Source of the DNA: Brachionus plicatilis
Taxonomy: Eukaryota; Rotifera; Eurotatoria; Ploima; Brachionidae
Length of the DNA: 64,000 bases
Assembly (NCBI GenBank): GCA_010279815.1
Contig: QEOQ01000092.1
Span: 1,036,050-1,100,049, forward strand
Direction: 5' to 3'
The notes under the pieces were generated by a model. It made no database searches. It worked only from the letters and a program-made list of their open reading frames with translations, and had not been told where the DNA came from. Below are positions 1-11,172 of the stretch, piece by piece. Each line of letters opens with the position of its first letter. Position 1 is the first letter of the stretch. Both the position numbers and the translations under genes were made by a program.

Positions 1-62
1 TTTTTTGACCAATTTATGAAAAAAAAACTGTCTTAAATTTTCGATTTTTGGAAAAAAAAGAC

Positions 63-450
63 ATTTAATAATAATAATAATAATAATAATAAAAGCTATG
101 ATGTGCTAGGCACATGAAATGAGGGATCAGCCTCATCATAATAGCTTGTTAAAATTCGTTTTATCAATTTTGTTTTTAAATTCATTAACAGTATTTGAGT
201 TTATAATATCTTCATCTAATTGATTCCAAACATTTACAAATCTATTACTGAAAAAATTATGTCTTTGTTCACAGTTTTTTACCAATTGCTTCTCCATTAT
301 AAATTCATGTTGTCTGGGAGCCGGACGATATACACTTTCTTGGTTGTTCTTGAAGACTAAGGGAGTATGTCAGTCGATTTTTTCTAATCCTTTAACAATT
401 TTAAACAAATTAAATCTCCTTTTATTAAGAAATATTATCTCCAATTATTT
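63..450 (-). mobile_element. 5'-truncated CR1-like LINE, 3' end of ORF2 plus tail
   Basis: Read on the minus strand, about 430 down to 140 encodes the extreme C-terminus of a LINE ORF2. It contains phrases such as RRFNLFKIVKGLEKIDW, RHNFFSNRFVNVWNQL and NTVNEFKNKID. These match the C-terminus of the larger LINE at 47.3-51.3 kb, which has ENFFTNRVIRVWNSLP and STVNQFKNRLD. One in-frame TGA interrupts it at the codon after KID. The minus-strand 3' end runs into a TTA/TAA microsatellite at about 67-92, as is usual for CR1-type LINE tails. It is a dead-on-arrival 5'-truncated insertion. Confidence 0.8.
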
Positions 451-732
451 TTTTTCTTGAAAAAATTTTGAATTTTGAATTGGCCGTTTTTAATTTTACC
501 AAATTTTACCAAAATTATCTAAAAAATTCTGAAAATTTACGCTATTTTTCGTAAAATACTTCTTTTTCACTTTTAGGATTTTACGCTAATTTACGTAAAA
601 TGTAGTAAAATTTGGTTAATTTACGGTATTTTACGTAATTTTTCGTAAAATACTGTTATGAAATCACCACTGTAGCAAAAAATAAATAAAAGAGAATGAC
701 TAAGAAAAGATATTAATTTTTAAATAGACGTC

Positions 733-870
733 TTTATTTAAATAAATATATGGTATGTTCTTTTGAGTTTTATAAAAATTTTAAATACAATTTTGAAAAT
801 GCATTGAGATATATTTTATTTTAGAAATATTTGGATGTCGCTCTATTGAAATTAAACAAAGTGTTTTAAA
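733..870 (+). repeat. Left arm of a widely spaced inverted repeat
   Basis: About 138 bp here is repeated in inverted orientation at 3052-3213. Shared blocks include TTTTATAAAAATTTTAAATA followed by CAATTTTGAAAATGCATTGA, and ATTTTAGAAATATTTGG. The right copy has a roughly 14-bp insertion. The arms enclose 2.2 kb holding a hairpin element and a piggyBac-derived element, so they may be two dispersed copies or the ends of a composite. Confidence 0.65.
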
Positions 871-1392
871 CAAAGATTATTTAGTTTTAGAAGATTTAAA
901 AGAAAAAAAAATCTTTAAAAGAAATTGTTTTTTACTAATTCTAAATGAAATTTTTTTAAATCTTTTGACTCTTTTAAAAGGCAATAATTCAACTAGCTAA
1001 AAGTTTTTTTTTAATATTTAAGTTGGTTTGATTTAATTCTTTACTTAAAAGAAACAAAAAAATTTTAATTAAAGTACAAATTTTAAAAAGTTTAATGAAT
1101 ATACTATCTTTTTCTTATTAAATGTATTTCAATCACAATTTGCCTAAAAATTAAAAAAAAAAATTGCTAAAATATAAGTAATAATAATAATATAGGTTGC
1201 AACAAGCTAGCAAGCTAGACTTGCGAAGATTGGAAACAGTAGGATCTCATCTATGGTAACTGTGGTATGTAAGTTATCTTCATTAAATATGCAGACCAGA
1301 CCAGTTCATTTATATACCAAACTCGATTATTTATAATTCGTTCATTTTTAATTTGCGATTTGTCCACACTACAAAATATAAAATAAATAAAA
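870..1392. other. Non-coding AT-rich stretch
   Basis: There is no convincing coding potential on either strand. The sequence is poly-A/T rich with a short run of TAA repeats near 1178-1190. Confidence 0.5.
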
Positions 1393-1594
1393 GGCGAGAA
1401 GATATGGATTAAAAAAAAATTAAAATTAAAATTATTTAAATTAAATGAGATTTACATAAGCACTGAAAAAAAAAACAATAAAAGACAAAACTGAGAAAAA
1501 ATAAATTTTTTTTTTTTTTATAGTGCTTATTTAAATCTCATTTAATTTAAATTAATTTAATTTAATTTTTTTTTATCCATATCTTCTCCCTTTC
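1393..1594. mobile_element. Short hairpin MITE-like element
   Basis: The left arm (about 1393-1470) starts GGCGAGAAGATATGGATT and ends at CATAAGCACT. It is mirrored at about 1521-1594, which runs from AGTGCTTATTTAAATCTCAT to ATCCATATCTTCTCCC. The arms are about 75 bp with a spacer of about 50 bp and carry no ORF. The structure is that of a foldback or MITE insertion. The superfamily is not clear because no target-site duplication is evident. Confidence 0.65.
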
Positions 1595-1839
1595 CTCTTT
1601 CCTCTTTGATCCAAATAAAAAAAATGTAAATTGTATGAGGCCTCTCTTCGGAATAACCTTGAGAGATCATCTCTCTAAAATTATCTATCTATCTATCTAA
1701 TTTGCGATTTATTTCTTTGTTTCTTTTTTATTTTTGTTTGTTCTTTTCATTTTTTTCTCGTCGATCGAATTTCATCCAACATTTCAACAACTCAATCAAT
1801 TTCAAGGGACAGAGGATTAAAAATCTTTTGGATATTTAA

Positions 1840-2811
1840 CACTAGAAGACCCGATTTTTTTTATACCGTTAAGTCCCAAAATGGGTTTAAAAAACTCATT
1901 TTGTAATTTAACTCTAACTAAGGTCAAAATAAAGTTTTTTTTTCAAAATAAAATTTATTTAATGTTATTAATGCTAATTAATAGTAGCTTGATTATGGAG
2001 AAAAAAAAATGTATTATATTTAAGTCATATTATTAGAAATTCTGAATTAATTACATTTGAAATAAAAGAAAAAATGAAATTTTTAATGAAAAAACTCTAA
2101 TTTATAACTTTTTTCCATCTTCAAAACACTTTTGACATAAAGCTATGTTTTTTTGTTCTTTACAACATGTACCACAACAATACTTTTTACATGAAATACA
2201 GGTAACGTTTGTTTTATTCTGATTACAAAACCTAATTTGACAATTTTTCTTATCCTTTTTTGTGTTCATTTTTTTGGATGGAGTCGAATCAACATTCAAA
2301 TCAACTGATGCAAGTCTTTTACGAGTAGGCGGAGTTTTTGGTGTCGTTGGTTGACTATTAGATGAAGATGCCTGAGAATTCCTTGAACCTTTAGTGGTCT
2401 CATAGAGCTCCTCAACAAGTTTGATTATGAAGTCTCTTCTGGTAATTTTAGATTTGCAAAAAATCGAATAAAAATCAGAAAAAAATTTTTTTTTAATTTT
2501 TTTTTCCTCTTCAATTTGAAATTGAATTGTTTATGTAATTTAATAGATAGAATTTAAAAATTATAATTTTTTTAGTGTCAAAAAGTTGAAAAATTTAACT
2601 GGGTTTAAAAAACCCCCTCCGGGACTTTATGTATAATTTTTTTTTTTGACACCAAAAAATTATAATTTATAAATTCTAACTATTAAATTACATATATAAT
2701 TCAATTTCAAATTGAAAAGGAAAAAAAAATTTAAAAAAAAAATTTTTTTCTGATTTTTATTCGATTTTTTGCAAAAAAAAAGAGCTTAAAAAACCCGCGG
2801 GTCTTCTAGTG
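1840..2811 (-). mobile_element. Non-autonomous piggyBac-like element with TTAA duplications
   Basis: The element is bounded by TTAA at 1836-1839 and 2812-2815. Its terminal inverted repeats are CACTAGAAGACCCG on the left and CGGGTCTTCTAGTG on the right. TTAA targeting and a terminal CCCTAGAA-like motif are hallmarks of the piggyBac superfamily. Inside, on the minus strand, it still encodes the cysteine-rich C-terminus of the transposase. A second, internal hairpin has arms at about 2455-2585 and 2645-2775. The catalytic DDD core is absent, so the element can move only if a full-length relative acts in trans. Confidence 0.85.
2102..2450 (-). pseudogene. C-terminal fragment of a piggyBac transposase (cysteine-rich domain)
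   Basis: The minus-strand reading frame from about 2450 to 2102 gives SKITRRDFIIKLVEELYETT, then a Ser/Thr/Pro linker, a basic stretch (PTRKRL), and a Cys-rich end with phrases NCQIRFC, VTCISCKKYCCGTCC and ALCQKCFEDGKKL. The order (RRxF helix, linker, CxxC-type zinc domain) matches the C-terminus of piggyBac transposases, where the zinc domain binds transposon-end DNA. The frame is open through the linker. No catalytic aspartates are present. Confidence 0.8.
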
Positions 2812-3051
2812 TTAATCTCGAGACTTTTTAAAGCAATGTGACCAAGAGATCAAATTTGAAGTTTTTCAAATTTTAGCTATTGGCCATTTTTTTGAAATTT
2901 AAGAAAAATCTAAAAATTATATTGTTTACTTTTTAATCTGAGTTTTTTAACAATTAAATTTTTAATTCATTTGAATATATTAGTGATTAATTAGTATTAA
3001 AATTTCTAAAAAAAATAAAAAATTTCTTAAAAAATCATCTAAAAACACGTT

Positions 3052-3213
3052 TGAAACACTTTATTTAATTTCAGTAGAGCTAGATTGCAAAAATTTCTCC
3101 AAATATTTCTAAAATAAGATATATCTCAACCATCGCACATTTTCAATGCATTTTCAAAATTGTATTTAAAATTTTTATAAAACACAATAGAACATGCCAT
3201 ATAAATAAATAAA
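3052..3213 (-). repeat. Right arm of a widely spaced inverted repeat
   Basis: This is the inverted partner of 733-870. The minus strand reads TTTTATAAAAATTTTAAATA and CAATTTTGAAAATGCATTGA, like the plus strand of the left copy, with an additional short insertion after that block. Confidence 0.65.
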
Positions 3214-3272
3214 TAATGGCTTGAGCTTTCGCTCCTTTGCCAAGCTTATGAAAACTGTCCCGATAAAAATTA

Positions 3273-3419
3273 ACAGTACAATTTAAAACTAACTTGTACA
3301 TTTCCTTTCCCTGACTCTTTCTTTTCTTCAACTCTTCCTATAGGAAATGTGAGGAAAGGAAGAGTCGAGGAAGAGTCGACGAAAAAAATGCGTACAAGTT
3401 AGTTTTAATTTGTACTGTA
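3273..3419. mobile_element. Short Tc1/mariner-like MITE, purine/pyrimidine hairpin
   Basis: The terminal inverted repeats are CAGTACAATTTAAAACTAAC on the left and its near-complement ending TTGTACTG on the right, followed by TA. The interior is a CTTTCC/GGAAAG hairpin centred near 3340. The ends match those of the longer element at 46034-46644, so the two are members of one family. Confidence 0.7.
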
Positions 3420-4423
3420 TATATATATTATTATATACAGTTTGAAAAGTAATTTAAAAAAATACTTTTTTATGAAAAAATTATACACAATTTAAGCATT
3501 TTTTCTTATAGGTTGTTTTTTCTTTTTCCTGCTACATTTTTTGATCGTAACATATCGATTCATAGAAAAAATGTCAATAGAAAAAAGACGAATATGAAAG
3601 GTTATATTGATATTTTTTTCTATGGAAGGTTTTTTGTCAAAATGTTCCATAGAAAATTTTTACATAGGAAAAAAAACCCATAAATAACTTATTTTTTGAG
3701 CTCATTTGAGAAGAAAAAAATAAAAACTTATAAAAATTTATAGATATTTTAAATAAAAATTTTTGGGGTGATAAAAAAATGTTTCTACCGACTATTTAAT
3801 AATTATGGACCTAAAAAATACAGCCTATTTTAGTAGCAAAATAAACTAATTTAACTAACAAAAATATTTATTCGAATGAAAAAAAATAAAAATTAAGCGA
3901 TAAAGAAAAATGACTTCAATTTTCATGAAGTAATTACTGGGCTTTTAAATATCAGTTACATTTTTGATTAAGCGAAAAAGAGCAGAAAATATTTTGTTTT
4001 ATGTTTTTTTAATTCATAAAAAACTACTTTCTAAAAAGCATTTAGATTCTGAAAAAATAATTAATCGTTTAATATATTTTTTTAATAATTTAAATCATAG
4101 AAAATTTCGTTTTTCTTCATTTTAAGTTTTTGTTCCTGGTTTGAAAAAAATTTTATAAATAAAAATGAGAAAATTTAGGAGCAAAAATAAACTTGTAAAA
4201 ATAAAACAATTAAAATTAAAAAATGATAACATTTGATTAGTTTCAATATTATTAATAATATTTAAAGTGTTAATAATAATTTTAAAATTAAATTTTTTTT
4301 TATCAAGCTTTTTAAAAAAGTATAATTTTCAAATTCGAGAAAATTTAAAATAGCGTCGTCTCTGATTAAGTTAAATTTCTAAAAACACTTAATTAATTAA
4401 ATGCTTAAAAATTATTTATTTAG
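3420..4423. other. Non-coding stretch upstream of the first visible striatin exon
   Basis: No coding exon was recognised here on either strand. In particular, no striatin N-terminal caveolin-binding or coiled-coil sequence was found. A block at about 3630-3690 containing CCATAGAAAATTTTTACATA recurs near 11022-11058 and is probably a dispersed repeat. The rest is AT-rich. Confidence 0.5.
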
Positions 4424-7400
4424 TCATCACGCAAAACAATCAGTAATAAGCACACACTGCGTGGACACTTTGATTCAATCAGATGTCTGGCTTTTCATAC
4501 CAATGAGTCCGTTTTGTTATCCGGATCCGAGGATCATACAATTAAATTATGGAATTTGGATAAGTCGACAATAAATAATAAAAAGTAAGTAAAATTTTTT
4601 GGTTTACAATTTTTTTTAACAGAAGGTCAACACAAATAATATATTTTTTCACAAATCCTTTATAATCCTGCATAAATTTTAAACTAATTCAAAAAAATTT
4701 AAAAATAAAAAATGACCAAGATTCATATGACCGAGCTCAAAAACTGACTCAATTAGTGAGGTTTTTTTTTTAAATTTTAATCAAGAATTAATTTTAAAAA
4801 AACGGATGATGATTTAAAAAAATGAAAAATATTATTATTATAAAAATTTAGGAATACATAGAGTTTTGTATAATAATGTGATCTTGAATTTTTCAGGCCC
4901 TTGTTTCAGGACTAGAATTAGAAGCTCAACGCTTAAATTCAAAAATAAAATTTCTGTCTTTAATATTATTTGAAAATTGGCATAAAAATTCGGATGCTTT
5001 TTAATTTTTAAATTTAAATTTTTAAACTAAATGGAAAATTTAAATTTTTCTCAATTTCAACAGTTCCGGCATTGTTAATATTTAATCGAAAGAACTAAAC
5101 AAAAATTTAAGATCAAAATAAATATTTAGCTCTAAAGGTTAGAGCATTGGAAGAGGAAAAATTTTGTCTGTACAAACTTCTTAATAGCTTTTACACTTTG
5201 CCGGATAAGTTTTTGAGCTAAACAAAAAAGTTATTACAATTTAAAATTTCTGCTTTGTCCTATTGTTCCAAGATTTAAATCAGAATCATTTTTTTTATTC
5301 AATGAACTAGTATGCACATCATTAACACTAGAAGCACCAACGAGTCAAAATGACTATTTTTCGATTTTTGGCCGATCATAATTTTTTTTTTCAGCATAAA
5401 AATAGGAATAACTTTTTAAATAAACTAAATTCTAATAAAAAAATTTTGTTCAAATTCGTTTATGTGGTAATTGTAAAGCGACAAATTTTTGTTCAAAATG
5501 TAAAAAAGCAATGTGTGGATATTGTACAAAATATATAGAGAGTATTTTTAAAAAGTGTGATTGACCATTGATATTTATAAGCCCTAAGAAAAGACTAAAA
5601 TTTAATAATTTAAATAAATTCGACCATAAAATAAATGATTTATTTTTTATTTTTCATATTTTGGTGCTTCTAGTGCTAAAATATTTATTTTTTTATTATT
5701 TTATTTTAAATTCTAATGTAGAAAAAATAATAAATTTTTTAATCTGTTGAAAGAAAGAAAATTTGGGTCTAGTCGATAGTTTTACCAGGTGATAACATGA
5801 TATGTGATCATTTGGTACCATACCTGTTATGTAAACATCCTGATAACTAAATTGTTATCAGCGTTGTATATTATCAAAAAGAGTTTATTAAAAATTTTTC
5901 TAATAAAATAAAATACAATCTTTTCAGTTTTATATTTTTAAATTTTGTTGAATCATAATTAACGAATTCAATTTAAAAAAGAAATACATTAAAATATTTT
6001 TCAAATTCCCATAACTATTTTAACAAAAAGATCAAAAGTAAAAAAAAAATTTTACCCAAAAAATAAAGTTGAATTTTTGTTATTATCTTTGATAACATAA
6101 AACTCTGATAACAATTTATTTTTAAGAATGTTAACATAACCGGTATGATACCAAATGATAAAATATTATTTTATCACCTGATAACACTTTCTTTCAAAAT
6201 AACTGTTTTTTTATACAAAAGTAAAGTGGCAAACATCTTTCTCTATCTAATATTTTGCCAATTGAGACCTAGAAATTTCTGATAGCCAAAAAAATATTGA
6301 GCTCACTTACACTATTGACCAAGAAAAAGTTTATTTTAAAAACCGGTTTGGGACACCAAGATCTGTCATCTCTAGAATGAAAAAAGACTTTTTTTACAAA
6401 ATTTATTTTCATTTAAAAAGTCCTTTTTTATTAAAGTAAAAAAAAGTTCCGGGTGCTTTTTTCTTTTATGATAGAAGCCTTACTTTTGAAGTTATATCCT
6501 AATTAAAATCTTTATTTAAATAATTGTGACTATTGTAAAAAAATTAATTAAAAAAATTGATTTAAAAAAAGAGCTTGATAGTCTATTTTTTTCTTATGGA
6601 GACTGACTGATCAATTTTTTTTCAAAATTTAAATCCCTAGAATTCACTTAAAATACACTTTAATTGTTTTATATGAAAAAAAAATTAATTAATTTTTTAA
6701 AAGAAATTCGAATACTGATATTGAGCCATTGTTTACCTTCCGAAAGCATACCGGTCCTGTTCTTTCGCTATTGGTAACACCATCGGGCGATCACGCGATC
6801 AGTTCAGGCCTTGATTCGAAAATAATTATATGGAACATGCCTAATCATGACACCATAGATCAATACGACCCTTACAGTAAGTTAAATCAAGTAAATAAAA
6901 GAATAAAAAAAATTTCAAGTTAATTTTTAAAGACCCGAATGTTTTTGTCAAAAATCTTAAAGGACATAAGGACGCTGTCTGGAACCTAAGTCTGGTCGAC
7001 AACACTTTGGTGAGTGTTTCGGCTGACAGCACGGTCCGAGTGTGGAATCCGTTTAGTGTCGATGAGCTGGATGATGCATTGTCATCATGTCTGAGCTGTT
7101 TTAATGAAGACAAATCCGAGGGTATACCAACAAGTGTTGATTTTATAAATAACGAAAACTCGCGGATCATTACCAGCTTTGGTCAATCACATCACATTCT
7201 TTACGACTTAGAAACTTCTAAGTCAATAGCAAAATTTGATTTTTTTGACTCTAGCACAAGTAAATAAAAGAAAAAAGTTTAAAAAAATATTCTAAAAATT
7301 TATTTTTATATTTTTTTTATTTATCTAAAATTTTTATTTTCAATTTTTTTTTCCAAGACACTCATTGCTACAAAGTTGTCAGCCAGCCGAGCTCGTCGCT

Positions 7401-8189
7401 GATATTGAGCGCCCATGAGGACAAAAAAATTCGCTTCTTTGACTTAAACTCAGGTAAAATGGTATATTTCATGGTGGCGCATCAAGACGCTTGTACAGAT
7501 ATAGCTATCGATCCAACATGCAATTATTTATTGTCTTCAAGTAAGAGTAGTGATTAACTTTTTTTAAATACTTTTATTAATAATATTAATAACAATAATA
7601 ATAATAATAATTTATTCAATAAAAACCGCGAGGGTGATGTAAAGAAATAAGAAGTAAATTAAATTAAAGTTTTGTCTTTCTAAATAAATTTAAAGAATAA
7701 ATTTGAATTTTTTCATAATTGTGTTAGTCCTATTATTTAATAGAATTAAAAAAACTACTAGAATAATTTTTCAAATTCGATTGTTTTTAGTTTTTTAAGA
7801 TTTAAAAAAAAAAAATTTAATAAAAATAAATTTTTTTTATTATTTATTAGTTTAAAGATTTAAGAAAAAAAAATTTAATAAAAATAATTTTTTTTCATTA
7901 TTTATTGGTTTAAAAATCTAAGAAAAAAAATTTGATAAAAATATATTTTTTTTTTATTTATTAATTTAAAGATTTAAGAAAAAAAAATTTAATAAAAATA
8001 TATTTTTTTTATTTTTCAGGTCATGATTGTTCGATACGCCTGTGGAATTTGGAGAACAAAAATTGCATCCAAGAAATGACATCACACAGAAAGAAATATG
8101 ACGAGTCAATAAATTGTGTGGCGTTCCACGCTACCAAGCCATTCGTAGCAAGTGGCGGTGCCGATGCTTTGATTAAAATTTATGTTTAA
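4424..8189 (+). CDS. STRN: Striatin family WD40 scaffold protein, C-terminal half
   Basis: The exons are 4424-4584, 6704-6876, 6933-7259, 7358-7540 and 8020-8189. Splice phases agree throughout and give 337 codons plus TAA. The protein is the WD40 propeller of striatin, the B''' regulatory subunit of PP2A that scaffolds the STRIPAK kinase-phosphatase complex. Diagnostic phrases are KHTLRGHFDSIRCLAF, SEDHTIKLWNLDKS, FTFRKHTGPVLSL, IIIWNMP, GIPTSVDFI, YDLETSKS, SAHEDKKIRFFD, SHDCSIRLWNLE and the end GGADALIKIYV, all collinear with vertebrate striatins. The N-terminal caveolin-binding, coiled-coil and calmodulin-binding parts are missing and presumably lie upstream of the window. Which vertebrate paralogue (STRN, STRN3, STRN4) it matches cannot be told. 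Intron 1 (4585-6703) holds two transposable elements. Confidence 0.93.
5326..5675 (+). mobile_element. Miniature piggyBac-like element in striatin intron 1
   Basis: The ends are CACTAGAAGCACCAA and TTGGTGCTTCTAGTG. TTAA precedes the left end (5322-5325) and CTAA, a mutated TTAA, follows the right end. On the plus strand at about 5455-5560 it encodes a short Cys-rich frame with QIRLCGNC, NFCSKCKKAMCGYC and FKKCD, then a stop. This is the same C-terminal transposase zinc domain as in the 1840-2811 element. It is heavily deleted, at about 350 bp. Confidence 0.75.
5749..6196. mobile_element. TIR element of about 450 bp in striatin intron 1
   Basis: The left arm begins GAAAGAAAG and contains CAGGTGATAACATGATATG, ATTTGGTACCATACC and AACTAAATTGTTATCAG. 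The right arm mirrors it with CTGATAACAATTT, GGTATGATACCAAATGAT and TATCACCTGATAACAC, ending CTTTCTTTC. The arms are about 110 bp with indels. No ORF is present and the superfamily is undetermined. Confidence 0.7.
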
Positions 8190-9835
8190 CGAAATCCATA
8201 TAGAATGAAAATTTGCATCATGTCCTCGATTTTTTTAACTTTTCATTTTTGTATTAATTTTTTATTCGTTGAAGCCCGCTCTTGGTCTATAAGGCTAAAG
8301 ACTTGAGATGATTGATGCCTTTAGAAATCAATAAGATTGATTGTTTTTCCCTAATGTAAAATAAGTCGTTTTGTTAAGAAACATGGCTACGTTCCAAAGG
8401 TAACTAATTGTAAAAATCAGATGGCTGAGTATAAACCAACTTTGTGGTCAGAGATTGCTTGAAAGATAAATGAAATTATTCTGGCAAAAACAAAATTCCT
8501 TCTTGATCGTCAATTTTTTTTATTCTCTTTTTTTTTCTCTTTTTTCGAATTTAAATCTAACTAAAATATTAGTTTTTTTCTTCTTTAAACGATTATGTCA
8601 TGAAATGCGATCTTTTTTAAAATTATAAAATAAAATAAAAAAAAGTTATTTTTTTTTTTTTAATTAAAAAAATTTTTGTTTCTCTATTTAAAATAAATAT
8701 TTTTAAATTCAAATGGTATTAACAACAAAATATATTGAACTTTTAAAAAAAATTTGCTCAACTTAAATCGAACACTTACCTAGGATTTTTATAACTCCTG
8801 TTTTTTTTATCTTTTAACATTGGGTTTTAGTCAAAAAAATAAGTTTTCATAATTTTTAAAATTTTTTTTTGATCAAACTTCATTTTGCTTTTAAATTATT
8901 TTTACAAGTCTCATCGAATTAAATGCGAGAAGTATATCTTTTTATAAACTTAATTTTTATTACTAACAAATTTGAAAAAAAACATTTAAAATTTTTTCTT
9001 TCCAAAAATTATTCTATCACATGAAAAAAAAATTGAGAAACATAAAATGACCAAAAAAAATCAATCTTTAAATAGATAAATTCAGAATTAAACTATATTT
9101 AAATTTTATTTTGAATAAAAAAAGTGTTGTTTGATCGACAAATTGAAGTTCATAATCAAGTGTAAATTTTAAATCAAAATTTTTAGTTTTTGATTTAAAT
9201 AAAAAAGTATTTTTTATCAATTTTTTAATAATAAATGACTAAACTTTATTAAACATGATTTGTGATGATCTTCAATTAGAAAGAAAACTATATGAATTTT
9301 TAACTGAAGTAAAAATAAAATCTTAATCAATTTTGAAATGAATATTTTTTTTCGTCTTAATATATTTTAATTAATATAAAAATATCATTTAAAGCCATAA
9401 TTTGGAAACCTTATTGTGGATTTTAAATTTGTATTTAATTTATTTCATCATTTTTATTAAGATTTTGATCAATCAAATTTTGAACATTTGATCATGATCA
9501 TGAACTTCAAGTTGCCTAATCGGTCTTATATGTACAGGGGCACTAGCCTGAAGATTAACCTCGAAACTTGAAAAAAAAATTTTTTTGAATACTTCAGTCT
9601 TTCTTTATTGAAAACTTAAGGACAAGAAGATATTGAACAGTACAAGTATCATCTCTTATTTATTTTACAGTCATTTTCAGGTAAAAAAAAATTTAAGGTA
9701 TAATTAAATGATCTTGTGTGGAAAAAAATAATTTGAAAATAATTGAATAAAATTTCTTGTAAAAAAAATTGGTGTGCTTGGAAAAAATAAATTAGAAGTA
9801 AGAAAAAATAATTAGAATAAAGATATCAAAAGTAA
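8190..9835. other. Non-coding intergenic AT-rich DNA
   Basis: This follows the striatin stop codon and must contain its 3' UTR. Candidate polyadenylation signals are present but cannot be told from chance in such AT-rich DNA. No gene was recognised. Confidence 0.5.
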
Positions 9836-10108
9836 AAATCCTTTCTGTGCTTTTTGTACTTTCTCTACTTTCTATTCTTTTTCATATTTAAAATAAAGAT
9901 TATAATTAATTAATAGTTTAAATATTAATATTAATTTAAATAATATTTCTCTAATCTATAACATACCCGAATCCTTAAAACAGGGCTCCGCCCCAGACCC
10001 CGTTTAATTTTTTATTTAATTATTAAAATACCGATAAAGTACAAAAAGAAACAGAGTGAAATAAATTTAAATTTAGATAAAGTACAAAAAGTAGAAAAAG
10101 GAAAACGT
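9836..10108. mobile_element. Possible MITE with degenerate inverted ends
   Basis: The left end has CTTTCTGTGCTTTTTGTACT and the right end AAAGTACAAAAAGTAGAAAA, with a related copy of the right motif at about 10036. The centre holds a locally GC-rich stretch CAGGGCTCCGCCCCAGACCC. No target duplication was identified, so this is a tentative call. Confidence 0.4.
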
Positions 10109-10348
10109 TTTTTTATTAGTTAAATCTCATTGTCTATCCATGTTTAATTCGAGTAAAAACACCAAAAGGCGACCTTTAAAAAAATTGATATAAAAATGTT
10201 CAAAATTTACATATAGATAAAAAATATTTTATAAGGTTAAACCACCAATAAGTAAGTCATTATTGGTTTTCTTGCATCTTTGTTTTGTCTGGTTTAAAGA
10301 GCGCAATAAGAGAAATTTTGCCTGTTTTGCCCATTTTTAGTAAATCAG

Positions 10349-10958
10349 GTCTAGTAAGGTGAACATATGTTCACATATTAGGTGAACAATTCATGTTTTC
10401 GGGTTAGGTGAATTAAAATTATTTAAAATTAAGTTGAAAATAATTTTAAACTTTTAAATTCTGAAAATATGTGAACTAAATATAAATTATGTGAACATTA
10501 AAGAATTAGGTGAACATTAAAAAAAATGTACAACGCTAAAAAAGTAAATTATTTTTAAAGCTCCATCGTTTTATTATGTTTCTTACAGCTTGTGTCTTGA
10601 CATAATCTATACTCATAAACAAGTCCTTTTTGTTGGACTTTTTGCAAAAGTTTATTCTCCTCGGTTTCATTTAATTTTTTCATTTTTAGATTTGGTTCAA
10701 ATGAAACCACTTTTGATGCTTTTATTTATAGTAATTTTGAATTTAAAAAATTCAATTTTGCAGCATCACTTTTTATTGTATTAGGCTTGTAAGAGAATTT
10801 ATGTAAGAGTCATTTATGTGATCAAAACAAAACAATTTAAATTTTATGTGAAAAAATTAAATTTTATGTGAACAATTTAAATTTTATGTGAACTTTTGCG
10901 TTCGCTTATACGTGAAAAAAAAATTATGTGAACATAATGTTGACCTAACCGACTAGAC
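10349..10958. mobile_element. TIR element with internal GTGAACA sub-repeats
   Basis: The left end GTCTAGTAAGGTGAACATA is mirrored by the right end, which contains ATGTGAACATAATG and CGACTAGAC. Both sides are flanked by TCAG, a possible 4-bp target duplication. The hexamer-to-octamer GTGAACA or TATGTGAAC recurs about ten times, clustered in the two subterminal zones. An open frame of about 64 codons inside is hydrophobic and resembles nothing known. Confidence 0.6.
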
Positions 10959-11172
10959 TCAGGCCGGTGCTGGGAACAGATCGATCCATAGAAAAATGAC
11001 AATTATTTTGTCCAATCTTCCATAGAAAATTTTTACATAGAAAAAAATCCATAGAAAATTATTATTTATTAATTAATTATATCTAAAAAAAATTCATTAA
11101 AAAATGGACAATTAACACTTCATAATTTCTGTCAAATTTTGTAAATCAAATCATAGTTTTTTTAAGATTTAC

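Noticed and set aside
1..4423. Striatin N-terminal exons in the first 4.4 kb
   Set aside because: No caveolin-binding, coiled-coil or calmodulin-binding sequence could be found on the plus strand, so these exons probably lie beyond the left edge.
10590..10784. 64-codon hydrophobic open frame
   Set aside because: It lies inside a TIR element, is rich in Leu/Phe codons expected from AT-rich DNA, and matches no family.
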